Assembly: GCA_964370625.1 (NCBI GenBank)
Contig: CAYJKB010000070.1
Location: forward strand, 1 to 6,954
Source of the DNA: CAYJKB01 sp964370625
Lineage (GTDB): Bacteria; Bacillota; Clostridia; Oscillospirales; Butyricicoccaceae
Length of the DNA stretch: 6,954 bases
Direction of reading: 5' to 3'
Below, piece by piece: positions 1 to 5,222 of the stretch. Numbering within the stretch: the first letter of the stretch is position 1; each line of letters starts with the position of its first letter. The notes under the pieces are model-generated. The model had not been told where the DNA came from, ran no database searches, and saw nothing but the letters and a program-made list of their open reading frames with translations. The translations under genes and the position numbers were made by a program.

Positions 1-28
1 AAAAAGCCATACGAATATCGTATGGCTT
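1..28 (-). terminator. Rho-independent terminator of the TPP riboswitch
   Basis: Arms 4-14 and 18-28 are perfectly complementary (11 bp, 3-base loop). Read on the minus strand, the hairpin is followed by a T run that reaches the window edge (3 T beyond the stem, 5 counting the paired ones). It lies about 20-30 bases downstream of the aptamer, the usual place for the expression platform of a transcription-terminating riboswitch. The plus strand has no T run, so it works on the minus strand only. Its 5' arm can alternatively pair with the 3' end of the aptamer (see findings), as expected for a terminator/antiterminator switch. Confidence 0.88.
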
Positions 29-47
29 AAAAAGCAGCAAAAGCTAT

Positions 48-139
48 GACTCCCTACGATGGCATTATCCAACAGGTTTAAAGGGTTAGGTGCAGATAAA
101 TATCACCAGTCTCAGCCAAATACTTTTGGCACCCCTGCT
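48..139 (-). promoter_or_regulatory. TPP (thiamine pyrophosphate) riboswitch aptamer
   Basis: Read on the minus strand, the THI-box landmarks occur in order: GGGGTGCC (135-128), a GCCAAA/TTTGGC hairpin (P3), CTGAGA, an extra GGTG/CACC hairpin, ACCCC closing helix P2 against AGGGGT, then AACCTG, GGATAATGCC and CGTAGGGA (58-51). GGCTGAGA and GGATAATGCC form the pyrimidine- and pyrophosphate-binding cores known for this class. The extra hairpin between CTGAGA and ACCCC is an optional insertion seen in known examples such as Bacillus tenA. The outer P1 helix is not obvious and its limits are uncertain. With a promoter upstream and a terminator downstream, it should switch off a thiamine synthesis, salvage or transport gene lying beyond position 1 when TPP is abundant. 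That gene is not in the window. Confidence 0.95.
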
Positions 140-158
140 CGTTATTTAATTCTTATAA

Positions 159-187
159 ATATTACCATATTCAAATTATAATGTCAA
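159..187 (-). promoter_or_regulatory. Sigma-A promoter of the TPP riboswitch transcript
   Basis: On the minus strand there is a perfect -35 TTGACA (187-182), a 17-base spacer and -10 TAATAT (164-159). Transcription would start near 152, only some 10-15 bases before the aptamer. The transcript is thus essentially riboswitch leader from its first bases. The position, between the stop codon at 229 and the aptamer, shows that the thiamine gene has its own promoter and does not depend on the upstream gene. Confidence 0.82.
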
Positions 188-228
188 GTAATTAATTCTT
201 CTAAAAAAAACGAGTTAATAAAGTTAAA

Positions 229-2148
229 TTATCTTAGAATATTAGCACTATCTACAAGGCGTGCACTATATAAAAATAACACATCAGCGCCATTAAAATC
301 CACATAATCATTTAAAATAGTGCTTGACATATATCTTAAATCCACTAAAGTTACTTTTGCATAAGGTTCAAGCAGTAGTGGAGTAATTGCACTTGCGAAA
401 GAATCTCTAAATATTACAAGTTCTTTAACAGAAGTTGCATTAGGATTTTCAATTGTTGTAATTGGGGTAGCTCCAGATAAATAAATATCATAAGGAGTAA
501 GTCCGCTAAATCCATTTACATCGTAAACAGTTTTAATATTCTCATCTGCAAAATTAGATACTATTGCATTTTTTGTAAAGTCATTTTCAAGATAAATTAG
601 CGATTCTGGTTTTAAACCATCAATAAGATTACCATAATGACCGATAAATCCATCTAAAGTAGTTTCGGTGAAATTAGTTGTGTCAATTGTAACACCCATA
701 GCATCCGCTAAAACATTCACAGTAGAAAGCAAATCTTCTTGTTTCCAGTGTGAATCTGTTAAATAATAGTTATCAAAATTTAGAGTTTCAGCAATATCAA
801 TTTCAGTAAAAGTTTCAGGTACTTTAGAAGCAATGTTATCTGTTATAACTTCATGGTCATAATAATTATTTATTTGGTCACGAACATAATAGTTTTTATC
901 TGGAATTATAGAATAATAAATATTTCCTGCATTTTCAAAATAAGTTTCGTCAAGAGAAATCAGCTTGTTTGTAAAAAAATTAATTTGTGTATCAGGAATG
1001 TGTCCACCCATCTCTATATAATTTCCATCTAAATAAATTAATCCCTGTTTATTAACAGGGATTGATTTAAATGCTGTAACAAAATCGTCTGGTGCGAAAT
1101 TGTCCATTATTAAAATAATAAAGTTTCCAGTGCTTTCAACACGTACATTTTCAGGTTCTACACCAACACAAATCCATTTGCGAGGGTCAACATTTTCAGC
1201 GATGTCTTTTTTTGCTTGTTCAACATCAACACCTTCAGCAACTTCAAGAATAACAACTGAATGTGCTTGTGCAGACATCATAGGTTCAATAGCGATACCG
1301 TCAACGATATCAAGGTCATTTATACCGATAAAGCCTTGCATATTTTCAGCAGTAAGTTTAGTTGCCCCCATGTGCATTTGTGAATAATCAGCAGGTCCAC
1401 CTTGATAAACTTTGGCAGCAACTAATTCTAAATTGCTTTCAAGTGTAACTTCTTCGCCAAGTGCTACTTGGATTTTAGCATCAGAAAATCCATTAATCGC
1501 TAAATCTTCGATTAATTTTTCACGCAGTGTCATTTCAGTTCCAAAAATCATAGAATCAAGCGCATTGTAAGACATAGTGACAGCGTCACCACGTGTAAAA
1601 TCTTCTTTTGATACATCCGTAAGAAGTCCAGCTTCTTCTGCTAATGTTTCCCAATTATCCCAAACAGTTGCCTCTGCTGTGTCAGTATAACCTAAAGCTC
1701 TTAACATAAAAGTTGCATAAGTTGCACAAGATGCTGGAGAATTTGGGTCAAAAGTGGTTGCTGTTACGCCAGATGTCAAATTTTGTTCATAACCATAAGC
1801 TATGTAATTTGATGCACCTTCCCAAGTAGGAGAATCTGTGAATGGATTTTCAGCTTGTGATGTAAGCGCATCATAGTCATTCCCCATCATTCTAATCATC
1901 ATGATTAGAGCTTCAAGTCTTGTTGCTTCACGTTCAAGTTCATAACCATTATCAGTGCCATTAAATAGGCCAAGCTCGTTTAAAATATCTGCTTTGCCAA
2001 GCTCAGTGCTATCATCATATACAGGGGCAGAAACTGGGGCAGGGGAGATAAGAAGATTATCTTCAGCTGCAAAGCTTGTGATACCTGCACTTAAAGCAAG
2101 GCTTGTTGCAAGTGTAAGCGTTAAAACTCGTTTTAGTGTCTTTTTCAT
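229..2148 (-). CDS. Secreted SLH-like / DUF4358-like / DHHW (AlgX-like SGNH) fusion protein
   Basis: A 639-residue exported protein. Residues 1-28 form a signal peptide (basic MKKTLKR start, hydrophobic core, cleavage near SFA-A). Residues 46-203 resemble two to three degenerate S-layer homology repeats (ATRLEA at 75-80; FTDSPTW and TFDPNSP; LRALGY at 149-154), which would hold it to the cell wall. Residues about 230-365 (EPMMSAQAHSV, DPRKWICVGV) resemble DUF4358. Residues about 368-639 resemble the DHHW family, related to the AlgX/AlgJ SGNH-type O-acetyltransferases: TDSHW at 464-468, FRDSF at 580-584 and VDLRY at 602-606. Asp465, His467 and Ser583 match the expected triad, although the usual Gly before Asp-Ser is Arg581. 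From the family I infer transfer of acetyl groups to a wall or surface polysaccharide. Such proteins usually partner an MBOAT acyl exporter, and none is present here. The start is set by GAAAGG at 2166-2161, 12 bases upstream, and by the signal peptide. No strong terminator separates the gene from the riboswitch promoter. The middle-domain name is the least certain part; substrate and activity are unknown. Confidence 0.8.
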   Translation of the reverse strand: MKKTLKRVLTLTLATSLALSAGITSFAAEDNLLISPAPVSAPVYDDSTELGKADILNELGLFNGTDNGYELEREATRLEALIMMIRMMGNDYDALTSQAENPFTDSPTWEGASNYIAYGYEQNLTSGVTATTFDPNSPASCATYATFMLRALGYTDTAEATVWDNWETLAEEAGLLTDVSKEDFTRGDAVTMSYNALDSMIFGTEMTLREKLIEDLAINGFSDAKIQVALGEEVTLESNLELVAAKVYQGGPADYSQMHMGATKLTAENMQGFIGINDLDIVDGIAIEPMMSAQAHSVVILEVAEGVDVEQAKKDIAENVDPRKWICVGVEPENVRVESTGNFIILIMDNFAPDDFVTAFKSIPVNKQGLIYLDGNYIEMGGHIPDTQINFFTNKLISLDETYFENAGNIYYSIIPDKNYYVRDQINNYYDHEVITDNIASKVPETFTEIDIAETLNFDNYYLTDSHWKQEDLLSTVNVLADAMGVTIDTTNFTETTLDGFIGHYGNLIDGLKPESLIYLENDFTKNAIVSNFADENIKTVYDVNGFSGLTPYDIYLSGATPITTIENPNATSVKELVIFRDSFASAITPLLLEPYAKVTLVDLRYMSSTILNDYVDFNGADVLFLYSARLVDSANILR

Positions 2149-2254
2149 AAATTATCATTACCTTTCAAAATTAAGATACTTTTCATTAGACTATAAATCA
2201 AATAAAAAAGTTCCAATAAAATTAAATTTTATTTTAAAAATTTCTTATTAGATA

Positions 2255-2282
2255 AAATTAAAACTTCAATATAGAATGTCAA
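2255..2282 (-). promoter_or_regulatory. Candidate promoter for the SLH/DHHW fusion gene
   Basis: On the minus strand there is a perfect -35 TTGACA (2282-2277), a 16-base spacer and a poor -10 TAATTT (2260-2255). It would give an untranslated leader of about 100 bases. A competing choice is TTGGAA (2216-2211) with a better -10 TATAGT (2195-2190) but only a 15-base spacer. Neither is fully convincing. The gene must start somewhere in this gap because no other minus-strand gene lies upstream. Confidence 0.35.
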
Positions 2283-2319
2283 AGCTTTAAAATTCTAATT
2301 TTTTTCATTCACTAATCGT

Positions 2320-2346
2320 TTAAGGCTATACAAAATAGGGCGAAAA
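2320..2346 (+). promoter_or_regulatory. Possible sigma-28 (SigD/FliA-type) promoter
   Basis: TTAA (2320-2323), a 15-base spacer and GGCGAAAA (2339-2346) resemble the flagellar sigma consensus TAAA-N15-GCCGATAA: 3 of 4 and 6 of 8 positions match. Chemotaxis receptors in motile Firmicutes are often read by this sigma factor, which is why I list it. It lies about 255 bases before the start codon and the match is imperfect, so it is a candidate only. The sigma-A-like promoter at 2383-2411 is the stronger call. Confidence 0.25.
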
Positions 2347-2382
2347 GGGATGAAATTCGAATTTAAATAACACAAATAGCTA

Positions 2383-2411
2383 TTGAAAAAAATTAATAAT
2401 TATGATATCAT
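2383..2411 (+). promoter_or_regulatory. Sigma-A promoter candidate for the chemotaxis receptor
   Basis: TTGAAA (2383-2388), exactly 17 bases, then TATCAT (2406-2411); each hexamer is one base from consensus. The start point would fall near 2418, leaving a leader of about 185 bases. The -10 lies inside a perfect 10-base palindrome, ATGATATCAT (2402-2411), and a second dyad follows at 2423-2438. A regulator binding there could compete with RNA polymerase. Confidence 0.6.
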
Positions 2412-2422
2412 GATGATGATAA

Positions 2423-2438
2423 TAGTATATTAATACTA
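2423..2438. repeat. Inverted repeat at the start of the receptor leader
   Basis: TAGTAT, four bases (ATTA), then ATACTA: six-base perfect arms immediately after the expected transcription start near 2418. It could be an operator or a small 5' hairpin that stabilises the mRNA. It is composed mostly of A and T, so chance cannot be excluded. Confidence 0.35.
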
Positions 2439-2483
2439 AAAAAATGAACATATATTGTTAAATAACATTAAAATAGGATTATG

Positions 2484-2500
2484 TTTTAACTTTGTTAAAA
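2484..2500. repeat. Inverted repeat in the receptor leader
   Basis: TTTTAAC, a three-base TTT spacer, then GTTAAAA: seven-base perfect arms about 100 bases before the start codon. As RNA it would be a weak AU hairpin with no T run, so it is not a terminator. Part of it (TTTAACTTTGTTA, 2485-2497) recurs between the -35 and -10 of the antiporter promoter at 5135-5147. Confidence 0.35.
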
Positions 2501-2602
2501 AGATGTTACTACTATTGATAATAATGTATTATTAAAATATAAATTCATAGATTTTTTATTATAATACGAATATGCTTTTAAATTAAATGGAGGGCTCAAC
2601 AA

Positions 2603-4324
2603 ATGATAAGAAAATATGCCAATTGGGAGAAAAACGCCAACTTAACAGCGAAATTCATGCCTGTACAGCTGATTGTCTCGGTGGTTGTAGTTGTTTTGAT
2701 GATTTCATCACTTGCAGCAATCTCACTTGTTAATTCAAGTTATTCAAAAGTTATAGACAATAATATTAAAAGTGAACTTGAAGTTTATGAAATGATAGAA
2801 AATATGTATCTGTGTCGAGTTCTTGGCAGAGATATTTTATTGCAAGAAGATGAAACTGCACGAATGGAGTTATATGAAAGATATAATGCCGCATTCGTAT
2901 CCTTAGATGAAAAAATGGATAATTATTACGATAAACTAACAGGACAAGATGCTGCTGATTTTGCCACTATTATTGAATGGAAAAACGAGTATAAAGGTGC
3001 TATGATTTTATCTGCGGATCTTAAAAACGAAGGTGGACAAGATGATGCAGCGCTTGCAGCACTTCGAAGTGTAACACCAGTTGCAAATGATTTCTTCGGT
3101 AGCATGGAAGAACTATTAGCTGAAGAAAATAGCAAAGCAACTCAAGCAATAGCTGGAACGGATACTCTTGTGGCTTCTACAAGAATTTTTAATGTAGTCT
3201 TTGCTATTATAGTAATTATTTTAATTTTCTTTATGATTCGTAGAGTTGTAAAAACACTCGGGGAAAAATTATCAATTGTTGCTGAAACAGTTTCACATAT
3301 TGCAGATACGGGAGATATGGAAGTTGAAATCCCAGAAGAATATATGACAAAAGACGAAGTTGGAACAATTTTTACATCAACTAAAAAATTGCAAAATAGA
3401 CTTAATGTATATTCTGGTGCTGTTTCTCAAATGGCAAATAAAGACTATACGGCGTCTATTACACCACTTTCAAATAAAGATAAACTTGCATTTAGCATTT
3501 CTGATGTATTGCAAGCAACTAGCACTGTTGTTCATCAAATTAAAAATGCATCAAACGAAGTTCAATCTGGTGCAAATCATATGCGTGGTTTCTCAAGTGG
3601 ATTAACTGATGGTGTAGAAATGCAAACAAGAGCATTAGATTCTCTGTCAGATGCTGTTGAATCAATCACAACACAAGTTCATAATAGCAAAGACATTGTA
3701 ACAGAAACTAGCCAAGTAATTGCTGAAACAGACACAATGTTAGTTGATGGACAAAAACAAATTAGTGCTCTGCTTCAAGAAATGCAAACAACAAAAAGCT
3801 TATCTGATGAAATACAAGCTATTGTAAAAACAATTGATGGTATTGCATTCCAAACTAATATTTTAGCACTTAATGCTGCTGTAGAAGCTGCACGTGCAGG
3901 TGAATCAGGTCGTGGGTTTGCTGTTGTTGCTGGTGAAGTAAGAACACTTGCAGAAAGCAGTGCAAGAGCAGCTCAAGATACTTCGAAACTTATAGCAACA
4001 GTAAGCGCATCTATTGAAAGTAGTTTAGAAAAAGCAGAAACTACAACAAATACAGTTATGAAAGTTGGGGAAAATTCAAGCAGACTTACTTCAATGATGG
4101 AAGAGGTAGTTAACACATCAGATGAACAATTTGATATGATTTCTAAGGTTTCTGAAGAACTTCGAAATATTACAAAAATAGTTGAAGAAAACACTAATGT
4201 TTCAAACCAAGGTGATATGCTTAGCAATCAACTATCTTCTCAAGCTACAGGACTTCAACAATCATTAGAACAATTTAATTTGCCTGATGATAATTCAGAC
4301 GCAATGCATTTAATGTTAAAGTAA
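2603..4324 (+). CDS. Methyl-accepting chemotaxis protein
   Basis: A 573-residue membrane chemoreceptor of standard length and architecture. A short cytoplasmic start leads to transmembrane segment 1 (about 21-43). An extracellular, mostly helical sensor (about 44-192) has the look of a four-helix-bundle (4HB/TarH-like) ligand domain. Transmembrane segment 2 is at about 195-213, a HAMP linker at about 214-268, and a long coiled-coil signalling domain runs to the end. The nearly invariant hairpin tip that docks CheA and CheW is clear at about 411-452, with IDGIAFQTNILALNAAVEAA, then GRGFAVVAGEVR. Methylation helices flank it. No C-terminal CheR-binding pentapeptide is seen; the protein ends in a short acidic tail. 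The start follows a strong TGGAGGG (2588-2594) with 8-base spacing. It is read alone from a divergent control region and closed by a strong terminator, so it is an orphan receptor away from any che operon. The ligand cannot be told from sequence. Confidence 0.96.
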   Translation: MIRKYANWEKNANLTAKFMPVQLIVSVVVVVLMISSLAAISLVNSSYSKVIDNNIKSELEVYEMIENMYLCRVLGRDILLQEDETARMELYERYNAAFVSLDEKMDNYYDKLTGQDAADFATIIEWKNEYKGAMILSADLKNEGGQDDAALAALRSVTPVANDFFGSMEELLAEENSKATQAIAGTDTLVASTRIFNVVFAIIVIILIFFMIRRVVKTLGEKLSIVAETVSHIADTGDMEVEIPEEYMTKDEVGTIFTSTKKLQNRLNVYSGAVSQMANKDYTASITPLSNKDKLAFSISDVLQATSTVVHQIKNASNEVQSGANHMRGFSSGLTDGVEMQTRALDSLSDAVESITTQVHNSKDIVTETSQVIAETDTMLVDGQKQISALLQEMQTTKSLSDEIQAIVKTIDGIAFQTNILALNAAVEAARAGESGRGFAVVAGEVRTLAESSARAAQDTSKLIATVSASIESSLEKAETTTNTVMKVGENSSRLTSMMEEVVNTSDEQFDMISKVSEELRNITKIVEENTNVSNQGDMLSNQLSSQATGLQQSLEQFNLPDDNSDAMHLMLK

Positions 4325-4335
4325 AATAACACAAT

Positions 4336-4380
4336 AAAAAATAATGGCAAGAGACTTTTTATCTCTTGCCATTATTTTTT
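4336..4380. terminator. Bidirectional rho-independent terminator between convergent genes
   Basis: Arms 4336-4354 and 4362-4380 are complementary over 19 bp around a 7-base loop, including a solid GGCAAGAGA/TCTCTTGCC core. On the plus strand the stem ends in seven T (4375-4381), 12 bases after the receptor's stop codon. On the minus strand the A run at 4336-4341 becomes six T and lies just past the stop codon of the RibD-C-like gene (4388). One hairpin thus ends both convergent transcripts. Confidence 0.93.
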
Positions 4381-4387
4381 TGATAAA

Positions 4388-4921
4388 CTATCTAAAAGAA
4401 TATCTGATTTCAGTTATACCATTAAAAACAGAGCTTTCAATAACTTTAAGTTTAGTTTCAGTATCATTTTGTGCAAAAAGCCTGATTCCATCGCCTAATA
4501 TAGTTGGAATAATGGAAACAATTAGCTCATCAGCTAAATTATTTACTAAAACTTGATTTACAATAGAAGCTCCACCATTAATCCAAATACAACCCTTGTC
4601 ATTATTTGATTTAAGGCTTGAAATAACATCAACAATATTTTCATCAGTAAAGAAAACATCATCAGTATTTTCTAGTTTTTTACTAGTAAAAACATAACTT
4701 TTTTTACCGATATAAGGGTAATTGTCAGGTGCAAGTTCCGTTACAACTTGATGATAAGTTGAATATCCCATGATTACATCACCTACAGTATCATAAAAAT
4801 CACCGAAAGTGCCCATGTTATCAGAATCCGAACCATCGCCTTGTAAAAAGGATACATCACCATTTTTGTCTGCTACAAAGCCATCAAGACTCATAGCTAT
4901 ATGAATTACAACTTTTCTCAT
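4388..4921 (-). CDS. RibD C-terminal / dihydrofolate-reductase-like protein
   Basis: A 177-residue cytoplasmic protein of the RibD-C (YwjB/YyaP-like) group of the DHFR fold. These are predicted NADPH-dependent reductases of mostly unknown substrate, related to the reductase half of riboflavin enzyme RibD. Visible landmarks: the N-terminal strand and loop MSLDGFVAD (10-18), DVIMGYSTYHQV (48-59), a YVFTS strand (76-80), the Gly-rich INGGASIVNQVL segment (114-125), then LADELIVSIIPTILGDG (129-145). The last matches the conserved 'DEL...P..LG.G' pattern ahead of a closing LF. The length fits the stand-alone family. An in-frame ATG at 5005 exists, but the start at 4921 is chosen: it has AAAGGAG six bases upstream, the family's N-terminus begins there, and the promoter at 4965-4993 would start transcription downstream of 5005. 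It is a single-gene unit ended by the shared terminator. I see no riboflavin or folate neighbours, so a role in either pathway is not supported. Confidence 0.9.
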   Translation of the reverse strand: MRKVVIHIAMSLDGFVADKNGDVSFLQGDGSDSDNMGTFGDFYDTVGDVIMGYSTYHQVVTELAPDNYPYIGKKSYVFTSKKLENTDDVFFTDENIVDVISSLKSNNDKGCIWINGGASIVNQVLVNNLADELIVSIIPTILGDGIRLFAQNDTETKLKVIESSVFNGITEIRYSFR

Positions 4922-4927
4922 TTTATT

Positions 4928-4934
4928 CTCCTTT
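4928..4934 (-). promoter_or_regulatory. Ribosome binding site deciding the RibD-C-like start
   Basis: The minus strand reads AAAGGAG with six bases to the ATG at 4921-4919, close to ideal spacing. The alternative ATG at 5005 lies upstream of the predicted transcription start near 4958. This site therefore fixes the shorter, 177-residue product. Confidence 0.85.
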
Positions 4935-4948
4935 AATTCGAGGTAAAT

Positions 4949-4968
4949 TAATTTCAATATTGAAATTA
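4949..4968. repeat. Perfect 20-bp palindrome, candidate operator
   Basis: TAATTTCAATATTGAAATTA is identical to its own reverse complement. It overlaps the first four bases of the -10 box (4965-4970) of the minus-strand promoter and covers the expected start point near 4958. This is a typical position for a dimeric repressor that blocks polymerase. As RNA it has no proper loop, so a DNA-binding role is more likely than an RNA hairpin. No regulator gene is adjacent. The exact protein family cannot be told. Confidence 0.6.
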
Positions 4969-4993
4969 TATCAAAGAAAAAGCAATTCGTCAA
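4965..4993 (-). promoter_or_regulatory. Sigma-A promoter of the RibD-C-like gene
   Basis: On the minus strand: TTGACG (4993-4988), 17 bases, TATAAT (4970-4965). The -35 is one base from consensus and the -10 is perfect. Start expected near 4958, giving a leader of about 37 bases with the AAAGGAG ribosome site. It is overlapped by the palindrome at 4949-4968, which suggests strong expression under repression. Confidence 0.88.
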
Positions 4994-5127
4994 TAAAGCT
5001 TTCAAAGCAGAAAACTTGTTTCTAAGGCGGGCTAATTGTTACTAACGTATATTATTTAACTGTGACTTAAAGGGTTAAAAGTTGGGGAAGTTAAGAGTTA
5101 TGCGTTGGAATTTGCTGAATTTAGGAG

Positions 5128-5156
5128 TTGTAGGTTTAACTTTGTTATGATATAAT
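5128..5156 (+). promoter_or_regulatory. Extended -10 promoter of the antiporter gene
   Basis: A perfect TATAAT (5151-5156) is preceded by TGA (5148-5150), giving the TGn extended -10 motif. The -35 at 17-base spacing is a poor TTGTAG (5128-5133), which an extended -10 can offset. The start would be near 5163, about 60 bases ahead of the ATG at 5223. Confidence 0.65.
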
Positions 5157-5222
5157 AACCTCAAAACACACAGCATTAGCATTTTCCTAATAAGTAAAAA
5201 TATACTAATTGGAGAGATTGTA

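Larger units (their letters stand above)
2149..2602. other. Divergent intergenic control region
   Basis: This 454-base, very AT-rich gap separates two divergently read genes. I find no convincing coding frame in it. It holds one weak promoter candidate toward the secreted fusion protein, a good sigma-A candidate and a weak sigma-28-like candidate toward the chemotaxis receptor, and several short inverted repeats downstream of the sigma-A candidate (listed separately). The part from about 2418 to 2602 would be a 5' leader of about 185 bases; I could not match it to a known riboswitch class. Confidence 0.6.

Noticed and set aside
1100..1387. A 95-codon plus-strand frame inside the secreted fusion gene
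   Set aside because: It is the antisense shadow of a well-supported gene, has no ribosome site, and its composition (Ser, Thr, Ile rich) reflects the reverse frame. The same holds for other frames antisense to the chemoreceptor and antiporter.
1955..2251. A plus-strand frame running out of the fusion gene's 5' end into the intergenic gap
   Set aside because: Most of it is antisense to the signal-peptide region, and the tail is low-complexity Lys/Ile/Asn from AT-rich DNA. No ribosome site or recognisable domain.
2456..2467. TGTTA-AA-TAACA resembling a Rex (NADH-sensing repressor) half-site pair
   Set aside because: Rex sites have wider spacing (TTGTTAA...TTAACAA); here the half-sites are only two bases apart and incomplete.
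2418..2602. A cyclic-di-GMP or other known riboswitch in the long receptor leader
   Set aside because: Such riboswitches do precede receptors in Clostridia, but none of their conserved blocks is visible and the leader is too AT-rich for a stable aptamer.
4922..5005. An N-terminal extension of the RibD-C-like protein from an upstream ATG
   Set aside because: The extension contains the promoter itself, lacks a ribosome site, and is absent from the family's usual N-terminus.
4998..5008. GCTTT-C-AAAGC small inverted repeat near the -35 of the RibD-C-like gene
   Set aside because: Five-base arms around a single base; too short to be meaningful beside the 20-bp palindrome.
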